Origin: Rhizobiales bacterium 63-22
GTDB taxonomy: Bacteria > Pseudomonadota > Alphaproteobacteria > Rhizobiales > Rhizobiaceae
Direction of reading: 5' to 3'
Assembly: GCA_001898995.1 (NCBI GenBank)
Contig: MKVZ01000004.1
Span: 225,081-289,080, forward strand
DNA length: 64,000 bases
Below are positions 49,453-57,439 of the stretch, in pieces. How positions within the stretch are numbered: position 1 is the first letter of the stretch; every line of letters begins with the position of its first letter. A program made the translations under genes and the position numbers. The notes below the pieces were generated by a model that saw only the letters and a program-made list of their open reading frames with translations, did not search any database and was not told the DNA's origin.

Positions 49453-52050
49453 TTATTTAAGAGTAAAAGTCATCGTATCGGCAATGGATGTATAGCCCGC
49501 CTTCAGGAGAGTGGTCGTCAGGGCCGGATAACCGCTGCTCGCGGATTTGCTTCCCTTTATATTGATGCCGCTCCACGCGTTGCCGTTGCTGTCCGTGACG
49601 ACGACCGCGCTCTTGCTCCAGATCGGCTTGAAATACCAGAATTCCGCCTTGCTCGCGGCGCTGGAATAGGGAATGGGATAATTGGGCTTCGGTATTGCCT
49701 GAAGGTAATTGCCGTTGCCCGCGATTGCGTAATAGTAAGCCTCGCTATAGGTCGCCTCGTCCGCGTTCTGCGGGTCGAGGCTCCAGTCGATCCCGTTCTG
49801 GAGCACGGCGATATCGGTGCCGTAGAGTGTGGGGAAATCGCCGTCATTGTGCATCTGCCCCAGCGCCGCCGCCGGGCCATGCACCACGGAACTGCCCTGT
49901 ATCAGCACGGGTGTTCCAAGGATCGAGACCGGCGGATTGGCCGGACGCGGCACCGGCGCGGCCAGCACGCCGCCGTTTCCGTCGAGCAGGAAGCGGAAGC
50001 CGAGCAGGTCGTTTGCCGAATAGGCCAGCGGCAGTAGGGTTTGCAGGCGGCAGCGCCCGGAATTGCCGAACTGGTCGTAGAAGACGAAATTCACGCTCCG
50101 GCTGACGGCAGGGTCCGGCCTGATGCCGCCGAAGGTGCAGTAGAGCGAGATATAAAGGTCGTTGGCGTTGTCGAAATTGATCGGCCGCGGCGTGCAGCCA
50201 TCGGCCTGAAGGGTGAAGGCGGTCTGTTTCGAGGTGCCGGTGAGCGCGCCCGTCTCGTCGCGGACATTCATCGGCCAGAAATAGGCCTTCAGCCCATAAA
50301 GGCCGCCGAAGCGCTGTGTGGCGAAGGCATATTGCAGCGCGGAATCGGTGTTCCAGAGCGCCATGCGGTCGGCGGCGTTGGCGAAGCGCCATTGGTAGAG
50401 GCGCGCGCCGCACGCTTGCAGCACCGTGTTGCCGGCGGCCGACAGCCTGAGCTTGTAATTATAAAGCCGCCAGCAATTTTCAGGCGCCTCGCTGCCGACA
50501 ATGGTCTGCGGGCCGTTGTCGATGCCCGGATTGAGCTGCGCCCCCGTCAGCTCGATCGAGGACGCGCCATAGCTGTGGCCGTCCGTCACCGTCACCGTGG
50601 CGCTCTGCCGGATCGTGCCGTCGCGCGAATCGTAGATGGCATCCCTGCCGTTGGGCGTGATCTTCGCGCCGATGGCGAGCGTGCCGTTGGCGGAACTGAA
50701 ACTGCCGTCGCAGGAGAGATAGAAGGTAAGCCATGCGTACCCGTTGCTGACGGTGCATGTGTCGAAGCCGCCATGCTCCGGCCCGGCGCCAGTTGGCGCC
50801 AAGGCAGACGGCGCCAGGGGGGATGGCGACGGGTTGACCGCAAAGGGGCCGGGAGCGGTCGAAACCGTGAAGGCGGAGAAAGCACCCGTGCCGAGCGGGG
50901 TCTGCGAGGCATAGTCGATCAGGATGACGTTCTGCTGCACATAGTCGGGCTGTGGCGCGTTGTCGTCCGTCAGCCGGTTGCCGAAGGCATCGAGCATATC
51001 GAACCCGATGTTCAGGATCGTCTGGTGCTGCCCGTTGCTGAACAGATAGACCGTGTCCGTGCCGGAAAGCCGGTCCTGAAACAAAATGCTGTAATTTTGT
51101 CCCACCTTGGCCCAGGCGCTGGAAAAGGAGAAGTCCTGCGCGGCGCTGTAGGCCTGGTTGTTCTTGATGGCCGCCTGTATCTTGCCGCCGGCCGCCCTCG
51201 TGCTTTGAAAGGACACGCGGCACTGGCCTTGCGCGTTGGTGACGGCGCTGGTCGTGCTGTTCCGGGCGCCCGCATCGAACCATGCCCAGTCGGGCAAAGT
51301 GAACAGCACCGTGACGCCGGCCATCGGCGCGCCGGTCGCGCGGTCGGAGACAGTGGCCGTGACCGTATTCGAGGATTGTCCGTCCGCGGGCTGGCCATCG
51401 ACGGTCGGCGGCCCGAACGCAAGGGCCGGGACCGGCCGGAAGGTGAAGGTGCCCTGCTTCCTGATCTCCTTCAGATTGGTGAGGCTGGCGGTGATGAAGC
51501 CCTCCTCCGCCTTGCTGTCGCGGAAAATGACACCGGCCTTGCCGTTTTCGTCGGTCGTTCCATGCGCGATGCCGGTCAGGTCGGGGAAAAGGGCCGAACA
51601 GTCGTTGAGCACGAAATCGACCGCCATGCCCTTTTGCGGCACGCCGTCCTTCGAGAGATAGATGCTCGCCTGCACGGTGGACATGCCGTCCGCGAAAGCA
51701 TTGCCGTCGTCGATGCTGAAGGGCGAGAGGGCATAGCCGGAACCGGAGGCGAGAAAGGTATAGTCCTGCGTATTGTTGACCGACGGCGCCTCGTGCAGCG
51801 CCGCCTTGACGCTGCCGGTGGTGGCGCCGGCGCTGGAAAGCCCGGCCTGCGCCTCGCCGAAGGAATCGAGCATCCTGCTCGTGCTCTGCGTCTTCGTGTC
51901 GTCGAAGACCGCGTCGCCGCCGAGAATGGTGAAATCCACCTGCCCGGAATTGACGAACTGACCGCCCTGCGTGACCGTCGCGGTCGCCTGCATCGATTGT
52001 CCGGCCGTTTTCGGGGAATCCAGCGCGAGCGCTATCGTTTTCGTATCCAT
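49453..52050 (-). CDS. Large Ig-like (Big-1/invasin-type) protein, 865 residues
   Basis: Predicted 865-residue protein. The amino 320 residues hold three Big-1-like modules of about 100 residues. Each has the invasin pattern of A-x-V-x-D, V-x-FTL or VDFVLND, and a T-x-x-NG-x-A block (TTDENGKAGVIFRDSK, NTVTATVSDRATGAPMAGVTVLFTL as separate strands). The rest shares its plan with the 991-residue neighbour: a YLFSNGQHQT-type strand, a DNAPQPDYV motif, a late VFYDQFGNSGRC motif and a beta-rich end. No signal peptide, membrane helix or barrel is visible. The ATG at 52050 is used because it avoids overlap; 10 more codons are open. It sits 11 bases after the 991-residue gene and 16 before the RHS gene. 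Confidence 0.75.
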   Translation of the reverse strand: MDTKTIALALDSPKTAGQSMQATATVTQGGQFVNSGQVDFTILGGDAVFDDTKTQSTSRMLDSFGEAQAGLSSAGATTGSVKAALHEAPSVNNTQDYTFLASGSGYALSPFSIDDGNAFADGMSTVQASIYLSKDGVPQKGMAVDFVLNDCSALFPDLTGIAHGTTDENGKAGVIFRDSKAEEGFITASLTNLKEIRKQGTFTFRPVPALAFGPPTVDGQPADGQSSNTVTATVSDRATGAPMAGVTVLFTLPDWAWFDAGARNSTTSAVTNAQGQCRVSFQSTRAAGGKIQAAIKNNQAYSAAQDFSFSSAWAKVGQNYSILFQDRLSGTDTVYLFSNGQHQTILNIGFDMLDAFGNRLTDDNAPQPDYVQQNVILIDYASQTPLGTGAFSAFTVSTAPGPFAVNPSPSPLAPSALAPTGAGPEHGGFDTCTVSNGYAWLTFYLSCDGSFSSANGTLAIGAKITPNGRDAIYDSRDGTIRQSATVTVTDGHSYGASSIELTGAQLNPGIDNGPQTIVGSEAPENCWRLYNYKLRLSAAGNTVLQACGARLYQWRFANAADRMALWNTDSALQYAFATQRFGGLYGLKAYFWPMNVRDETGALTGTSKQTAFTLQADGCTPRPINFDNANDLYISLYCTFGGIRPDPAVSRSVNFVFYDQFGNSGRCRLQTLLPLAYSANDLLGFRFLLDGNGGVLAAPVPRPANPPVSILGTPVLIQGSSVVHGPAAALGQMHNDGDFPTLYGTDIAVLQNGIDWSLDPQNADEATYSEAYYYAIAGNGNYLQAIPKPNYPIPYSSAASKAEFWYFKPIWSKSAVVVTDSNGNAWSGINIKGSKSASSGYPALTTTLLKAGYTSIADTMTFTLK

Positions 52051-52061
52051 GCCGAAAATTC

Positions 52062-55037
52062 CTATCGTAAAATATCCCACTCGAAATTCTGGTCGCCCCG
52101 CACATATTTCCGGGTGATGACCTGACCGTCATCGCAGGTCACCGCCAGCGGGACGGAGTCGTCGTCCGAAAACCAGACGGAAAAGATGAGGAACGTGTTC
52201 CGCTCCCAGACGGGCGTCAGGTAGGTCTGGCTGTGGCTGAAGGCGAAATCCTTGTCGGCGAGGTAATTGCCGCTATCCTGCGTGCCGCCGAAATCGAACT
52301 GCCACAGGCCCGCCTGAACCGGCAGGTAGAGATAGGGCTTTCCCGCTGTGCCGCTGCCCTGCGTGATGTAGTACCACAGCGAATTGACGGTGATCCCGGC
52401 GGGCTGCACATTGGACGAATAGTTAAGCGTCAGCCGCGAGGCATTGCCGCCGGTATCGGAAAGCACCATGTCCCAATAGGGATCGTTGGACGCGCCGAAG
52501 GAATTGTGCCGCGTGCCCGCCGCCATCACCTGCCCCGCCTTGTCGTTGCCGAACTGCGCCACGATCATGCAGGCGGTTGCATTATCGGCATCCGGCGCGT
52601 CCCTGCCCGCCTCGGTGTTGACCGCCGGCCACCGCTGCGGGTCGTAGGGGTTGAGATCGTTATACGGTCCCGCATCGATCGCACGGGTGTAATCGACGAA
52701 GCCGTAATCGTTGTTGTTGCCGTGCGGATCGTTGTCGCTTTCGAAACCGTCGTTGAGCGGATTCCATTCCTGGGTGATTTCCTTGTAGAGTCGGGGAATC
52801 TGGCTCTTCTTGAAGCTGAACGGGCCGCTGTTGCCGTACTGGTCGTAGATCGTGAGATTGACGACATTGTTCAGCAGGTCGGGCACCGTTCTGGTGCCGT
52901 TGAAGACGCTGAACAGGCTGACGACCAGCCGGCCGTCGCCCGTATTGCCGGCGGCACGGAAACAGCCGTTCCCGCTCAGCGCCCAGAGGCCGGAAATGGG
53001 ATAGATATCGACCGTGGGAAGCGGCTGCCCGTCCGCACCGCGCAGCGGCGGCTGCGGCCACAGATAGAGCTTCGACTGATACATGCCGTTGACCGACGAC
53101 CGCCATGCGACGCAGTGATCGTCGCGCAGGAACGACCCGGCGGCGATATCGCAGCGGAAGAGGCGGTTTCCCGCATCGCCGAGCAATGCCGGGTTCAGTG
53201 TGATGGTGAAGATCCAGTGCCGCCAGTAATTGTCGACATGATCGGGCACGGCCATGGCACCGCCGGTCGCCGGATTGGCGAGGCCCTGATCGTTCTGGAC
53301 GCCGATCATCTGCGACAGGCCGTTCGAATGCGTCGCCTTGACGGTGATGACCGGCGCCGTGTTCAGCGTCAGGGCCAGCGGAACCTGAAACTCGCCGGAC
53401 GCGTCCACGGTATTCTCGATCACCGGCGCATCGGGATAGTCGCCGGGGGAAAATATCTGTCCGATCCGCAGCGTCCTGTAGCCGAAATCCGGCTTCACGC
53501 TGACATAGGCGGTGAAGGCGGCGACGCCGTTGCGGATGTAATTGCCCTCTCCGGCATCCGCCATGGACGTCATGGAGGAAGTGTCGATCTGCTTCTCGAA
53601 TTCGTTCGGCGCATAGGTTGCAAGCACATTGGCGAAGGTGGGGTCGTCGCCGCCGAACACCGTGCCGTCCACGAAATTGCAGAGTTCGGTGAGACGCATG
53701 ACCTCGTCGATGGTGGGCTGGTTGTCGCCGGTGAGCGGCACGCCCTGCCTGTCGAGCAGCGTCATCATGATGCGGACCGCCGCCTGATGCAGGCCGTTCC
53801 TGAAGATATAGGCGGAAGCCTGATTGTCCCCGGCGCCGTAAAAACTCACCTGCAAGGCGGTGAGGCCCCACCATGCGGGGCCGAAGGCATAGGCCGTGCG
53901 CGCCGTAACCGCCGGCACCTGCCCGCCGATGGCGTCCGCCCATTGCCGCGTGTCCTGCAAGGGGGCGGTGACGGTGAGCGTGCCGATGGCGGTGATCCTG
54001 CGGCCGGCGATGGCCACGCGCAGTCCCTTGTTGTCCGGGTCCTGCGCCTTTTTATACAGCACGATCATGCAATTGGTGTTCAGGCCCGACACCACCGTGC
54101 CGCCCGACACCACGCGCGTGAATACCGAAGCCGGGTCGTCCTCCAGCGTCAGCACCAGCCGCACATTGTCGATCTGCACCGGCTGGCCGCCCCTGATGCT
54201 GGTAATAGTGACGGTGGCGATATTCTCGGTGACGCCGTCGGCGGGAACGGACGCCTGAGAAAGGCCGACCGTCAGTTCCGGCGTGTTGGCGTAAAGGATC
54301 GGCGCCTTATGGGTCGATTTCTCGTCGAAGATATCGTCGCGCGGCAGTACCGCATGGACCTTGACCTGCTCCGCGCCCTTGGCGAACACGATCGCCGAGG
54401 CCATGCCGTGCTGATCCGAATCCACCACGAGGCTGGTGTCGTTTCCGTCATAGGCCACCTGATCGTCATCGAAGAAATAGGCATAGGGGTCCTGCTCGTC
54501 GAAGCGGAACTGGACCTCCTTCTGCAACGGTTTGGAATTGTAGTTCACCACTTTCGTCGACACCATCACCGGGTAGCGCCTGTCCGCCTGCTCGCTGGAA
54601 AAGGCGTTCCATGTCACGAGCGTCAGGTCGTCGCTGTCGAAACGCGCCGTCTGCGGGCCGACGAACACGAAGTCGGGATTGGAATCGCCGTCGATCTTGT
54701 CGTCGTCGCTCACCACGAGGATGGCGATCACCGAGCCCAGCGTCGGCGTATCGGAAACGATGCTGGCGCTGGCGATGCCGGCGGCATTCGTGTAGCGGGT
54801 GATCTGCTTGCCGTTGCCCGGCGCGCCCGACCATGTGGCGCTGGTATCGACGTCGAAGGAAAAATCGACGCGCAGGCCGTCGAGCGCGCCGCCGGAGGAA
54901 GGCGGCGTCACCCGTGCCGTGGCGACAATGGATGTCGGCAGCTTCTGGCCGTTTTTCGGTATATAGCCGTCATCCACCGTCATGGCCATTCTGGTATCGA
55001 GGCTCACATCGATGGTATAATCGTCATTATCCGCCAT
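52062..55037 (-). CDS. Large Ig-like (Big-1/invasin-type) protein, 991 residues
   Basis: Predicted 991-residue protein, paralogous to the next gene. The amino ~350 residues hold Ig-like modules (for example KLPTSIVATARVTPPSSGGALDGLRVDFSF and later SVPADGVTENIATVTITSIRGG, each a Big-1-like strand set). The later part carries the shared motifs AYIFRNGLHQAAV near residue 425, TGDNQPTIDEV near 445 and TIYDQYGNSGPF near 740. No signal peptide or anchor is seen. The start at 55037 follows a GGAAA at a slightly long distance, and 11 more codons are open upstream. An unusual 98-base AT-rich gap with two dyads separates it from the 361-residue gene upstream, so it may have its own promoter. Confidence 0.75.
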   Translation of the reverse strand: MADNDDYTIDVSLDTRMAMTVDDGYIPKNGQKLPTSIVATARVTPPSSGGALDGLRVDFSFDVDTSATWSGAPGNGKQITRYTNAAGIASASIVSDTPTLGSVIAILVVSDDDKIDGDSNPDFVFVGPQTARFDSDDLTLVTWNAFSSEQADRRYPVMVSTKVVNYNSKPLQKEVQFRFDEQDPYAYFFDDDQVAYDGNDTSLVVDSDQHGMASAIVFAKGAEQVKVHAVLPRDDIFDEKSTHKAPILYANTPELTVGLSQASVPADGVTENIATVTITSIRGGQPVQIDNVRLVLTLEDDPASVFTRVVSGGTVVSGLNTNCMIVLYKKAQDPDNKGLRVAIAGRRITAIGTLTVTAPLQDTRQWADAIGGQVPAVTARTAYAFGPAWWGLTALQVSFYGAGDNQASAYIFRNGLHQAAVRIMMTLLDRQGVPLTGDNQPTIDEVMRLTELCNFVDGTVFGGDDPTFANVLATYAPNEFEKQIDTSSMTSMADAGEGNYIRNGVAAFTAYVSVKPDFGYRTLRIGQIFSPGDYPDAPVIENTVDASGEFQVPLALTLNTAPVITVKATHSNGLSQMIGVQNDQGLANPATGGAMAVPDHVDNYWRHWIFTITLNPALLGDAGNRLFRCDIAAGSFLRDDHCVAWRSSVNGMYQSKLYLWPQPPLRGADGQPLPTVDIYPISGLWALSGNGCFRAAGNTGDGRLVVSLFSVFNGTRTVPDLLNNVVNLTIYDQYGNSGPFSFKKSQIPRLYKEITQEWNPLNDGFESDNDPHGNNNDYGFVDYTRAIDAGPYNDLNPYDPQRWPAVNTEAGRDAPDADNATACMIVAQFGNDKAGQVMAAGTRHNSFGASNDPYWDMVLSDTGGNASRLTLNYSSNVQPAGITVNSLWYYITQGSGTAGKPYLYLPVQAGLWQFDFGGTQDSGNYLADKDFAFSHSQTYLTPVWERNTFLIFSVWFSDDDSVPLAVTCDDGQVITRKYVRGDQNFEWDILR

Positions 55038-55075
55038 AATGAAATTTCCAGTTCCAAATATTAATGACAAAAATA

Positions 55076-55101
55076 TCAGTTATTTACTGACGTTATAACG
55101 T
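55076..55101 (-). promoter_or_regulatory. AT-rich internal control region with two dyads
   Basis: In the 98-base gap before the 991-residue gene, TCAGT/ACTGA arms (55076-55080, 55086-55090) abut a perfect 12-base palindrome ACGTTATAACGT (55090-55101). All other gaps in this operon are 11 to 22 bases. This suggests a separate promoter and operator for the Ig-like/RHS half, though no clear -35/-10 pair is visible. Confidence 0.4.
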
Positions 55102-55135
55102 AACTATACTTTATATTGGCCGAAAATCGTCACTG

Positions 55136-56221
55136 TCAGGACGGCGATTTCAGTCTTATGACGGTTACCCGATCATTCTCGCTGAACGATATATCGTTAA
55201 AGACCTGCGTGACCGACAGCACGCCGTCGTTGATCGAGAAGACCGCCCGCGACAGGAAAGCGTTGTAATTGTCGAGGCTCATGCGCTGGAAAATGAGTTC
55301 CGCCGTATTGGCCGCGGCTTTACTTCGGTTGAAATCGATGCGAACGGCACCGGCGCCGAGCCGGAAATCGACGGTATCCTCGGTCGTGTCCGTACCGCCG
55401 AGATCGATCCTCGCGCTGTTGGCCAGCACGATCGACGTGTCGCCGTCGAGGACGATCTTTTCCTCCGCGGTCAGGCCCCGAAGATAGGACGTGCCGGACG
55501 CCTGCACCGCCGTATCGATGATATTGATCGCGCCCTGATAGCTCGACAGTTCGAAAATCGAATTGCCGCCCAGATATATGTCCGCGAAGACATGGGCGTC
55601 GTTGATGCAGTCGAAGTGGATATAGTTGTTTTCGGCACGGATCTCGGATTCGAGCAGGATGAAATCGCAATCGCCGAAGATCAGATAATTCGTCACCCCG
55701 CCGTCCTGAAGGAACAGGCCGCTTCCCGGCGCCACGTTGCGGATCAGAAGGTCGTAGGGCGCGAAGGGCGTCGTGTACTGGTCGTAGACCAGACTGCGCC
55801 CGTTGCACAGGAAACAGCCGTCCTCGACGGTGATGCGTGTATCGTAGATCTGAAACGAGCGCGGGGCGGCGAAACCGAGCCGCGAGCTGCTCCGGTCGCC
55901 GGAATCGCTGTGACCGATGAAGACGGAATTTTCCCCCTGCCCGCCGACGACCACATCCGAGCAATTGTTGAGGTCGAATTGCAGCACGCCGTTGGCGATA
56001 TGGATCACGTCGCCCGGCGCCGTCCCGCGCGGGCCGCTGAACTCGGTCGCCACCGCCGGGGCCAACAGCCGCGTGGAAAGCGCGTTGGCGGATGCGTTGT
56101 CGACCGTTATACTCGCATTATACTTCGAAAAACTGCTGCCGTCCGCCTTCACAAGTTGCTGCGCGGCATATGCCCTGTCAAAAACCTGATCCGTGAAATC
56201 GTTCCATATGAAATTCGTCAT
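55136..56221 (-). CDS. Unknown beta-rich protein, 361 residues (right operon, gene 2)
   Basis: Predicted 361-residue protein, paralogous to the preceding 355-residue gene. Shared features are the amino pattern F-x-WN-x-x-x-D-Q-x-FD, a middle with regularly spaced short hydrophobic strands (SFQIYDTRITVEDGCFLCNG, NYLIFGDCDFILLES, IYLGGNSIFELSS, INIIDTAVQASG), and a carboxyl block LSLDNYNAFLSRA. The rung-like strand spacing suggests a parallel beta-helix. There is no signal peptide. The start at 56221 is supported by GGAAAAG and by alignment with the paralog. No known function recognised. Confidence 0.72.
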   Translation of the reverse strand: MTNFIWNDFTDQVFDRAYAAQQLVKADGSSFSKYNASITVDNASANALSTRLLAPAVATEFSGPRGTAPGDVIHIANGVLQFDLNNCSDVVVGGQGENSVFIGHSDSGDRSSSRLGFAAPRSFQIYDTRITVEDGCFLCNGRSLVYDQYTTPFAPYDLLIRNVAPGSGLFLQDGGVTNYLIFGDCDFILLESEIRAENNYIHFDCINDAHVFADIYLGGNSIFELSSYQGAINIIDTAVQASGTSYLRGLTAEEKIVLDGDTSIVLANSARIDLGGTDTTEDTVDFRLGAGAVRIDFNRSKAAANTAELIFQRMSLDNYNAFLSRAVFSINDGVLSVTQVFNDISFSENDRVTVIRLKSPS

Positions 56222-56243
56222 GGCTTTTCCAATATGAATAAAA

Positions 56244-57311
56244 CTATTTCTGAAATTTCGGCTGTATCCTGACGATATTGCCCAGTTCCGGCAGCCGCTC
56301 GACGAGAAAATTGGCGTATATATCCGGCGGAGCAACGGGCTTGTCGTCGATACAGAGGCACATCTTCGCCAGCATGGCGTTGTAATTTTCGAGCGACAGG
56401 GGCGGCAGATACAGCGTCTCCACCTTTCCCGGCACGGACTGGCCGAAAGGCGCGGTCCTGAACCGGAAGGCGACCTTGTATTTCAGCGCGCCGAAATCCA
56501 GCGCATCGGCCGCGCCGACAAGCCAGACGGCGGCGCTGTCATAGAGGTTGAAGCCGATGTCCCTGTTGACCGCATAGGCTTTGGCATTGAATTTCAGTTC
56601 CGCCGCCGACGAAACATTGGCCGCATAGCGGTTGAAGGTGACGGTCTCGGCGCGGTCCCCGGATTCATTGCCCGAACAGAGCGCCAGCCGGGACGTGTCC
56701 GCCACATGATGGTTGCCCGACAGCCTTATCCTGCCGGCATAGACGGCGGCCTCTGCCTCTTCCGCCAGAAACAGGTCGGTGGCGAGCGCGGCTTCCCTGA
56801 AATTATAGAAACAGAACCGCGCCCGGTCGTTGACGGATATGCGGCTATAGTCGGAAAGGCTTTCGACCGCGAGATGCGCCGCCGCAGGCCGGGCGCTGGT
56901 GAAGGCGGAGCCATCGGCGAAGAACACCGCGTCCTTCGCAAGCGTCAGCCTCGTTTCCACGATGCTGAGGACTTCCGGGCTGACCAGCCGAAGGCTGCCG
57001 GCGAGATAGATTTCCTGCGCCTTCTCCTCCCCCAGATCGAGGGCGGTGTTCCCGTCCAGCATATAGTCCAGCCCGCCGGACCGGATATTGAGCACATAGG
57101 CGCCGGCGCGGTTTCTCTTCGCGGCCCAGATTGTTTCGTTGACCTTCGACAACTGGTTGAGCCGCAGGACATAGGGGCCTGAATCGATCGTCAGCGCGCT
57201 GCCGCTGCGCGAAAAGCGCCCGCGTGCAAGATCGTCAAAGATCAGGTTCTGGTCGCCAAAGGTGGCGTCGAACAACTGGTCTTCAGTCGCATTCCACTCG
57301 AATTGCCGCAT
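56244..57311 (-). CDS. Unknown beta-rich protein, 355 residues (right operon, gene 1)
   Basis: Predicted 355-residue protein and first gene of the right operon. It begins RQFEWNATEDQLFDATFGDQN and ends with a LSLENYNAMLAKMCLCIDD block close to the end, both mirrored in the 361-residue neighbour, so they are tandem paralogs. Between them are short hydrophobic strands spaced as in a beta-helix (YVLNIRSGGLDYMLDGN, EIYLAGSLRLVSPEVLSIVETRLTL). It is soluble, with no signal peptide. GAAAGAGG lies upstream of the ATG. Its promoter should lie in the 57312-57390 interval, just past the terminator of the polyamine gene; I cannot identify it with confidence. Confidence 0.72.
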   Translation of the reverse strand: MRQFEWNATEDQLFDATFGDQNLIFDDLARGRFSRSGSALTIDSGPYVLRLNQLSKVNETIWAAKRNRAGAYVLNIRSGGLDYMLDGNTALDLGEEKAQEIYLAGSLRLVSPEVLSIVETRLTLAKDAVFFADGSAFTSARPAAAHLAVESLSDYSRISVNDRARFCFYNFREAALATDLFLAEEAEAAVYAGRIRLSGNHHVADTSRLALCSGNESGDRAETVTFNRYAANVSSAAELKFNAKAYAVNRDIGFNLYDSAAVWLVGAADALDFGALKYKVAFRFRTAPFGQSVPGKVETLYLPPLSLENYNAMLAKMCLCIDDKPVAPPDIYANFLVERLPELGNIVRIQPKFQK

Positions 57312-57390
57312 TGAAATACCTCTTTCCTCGATGGGAAAACTGTATTTCAAAAGCCGGCCTTTACTACTTCGCAGTTCTGACAGGATGGGG

Positions 57391-57416
57391 CAAAAAAACC
57401 CCGCCGGAGCGGGGTT
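57391..57416 (-). terminator. Rho-independent terminator after the carboxynorspermidine dehydrogenase gene
   Basis: Arms AACCCCGC (57397-57404) and GCGGGGTT (57409-57416) around CGGA, followed on the minus strand by a run of seven T. It lies 23 bases after the gene's stop and insulates the polyamine operon from the large cluster to its left. Confidence 0.9.
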
Positions 57417-57439
57417 CGGTATTTCAGGAGGCGAACGAT

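Noticed and set aside
47415..49460. 681-codon plus-strand open frame
   Set aside because: Antisense to the RHS amino half, where YD repeats are clear.
52233..55064. 943-codon plus-strand open frame in the unusual cluster
   Set aside because: Antisense to the 991-residue Ig-like gene, which has strand-patterned sequence and a paralog next door; the antisense product looks like low-complexity mirror sequence.
33631..57311. Prophage or integrative element for the unusual cluster
   Set aside because: No integrase, structural phage gene, tRNA or attachment repeats are seen at either edge, and base composition appears similar to the surroundings.
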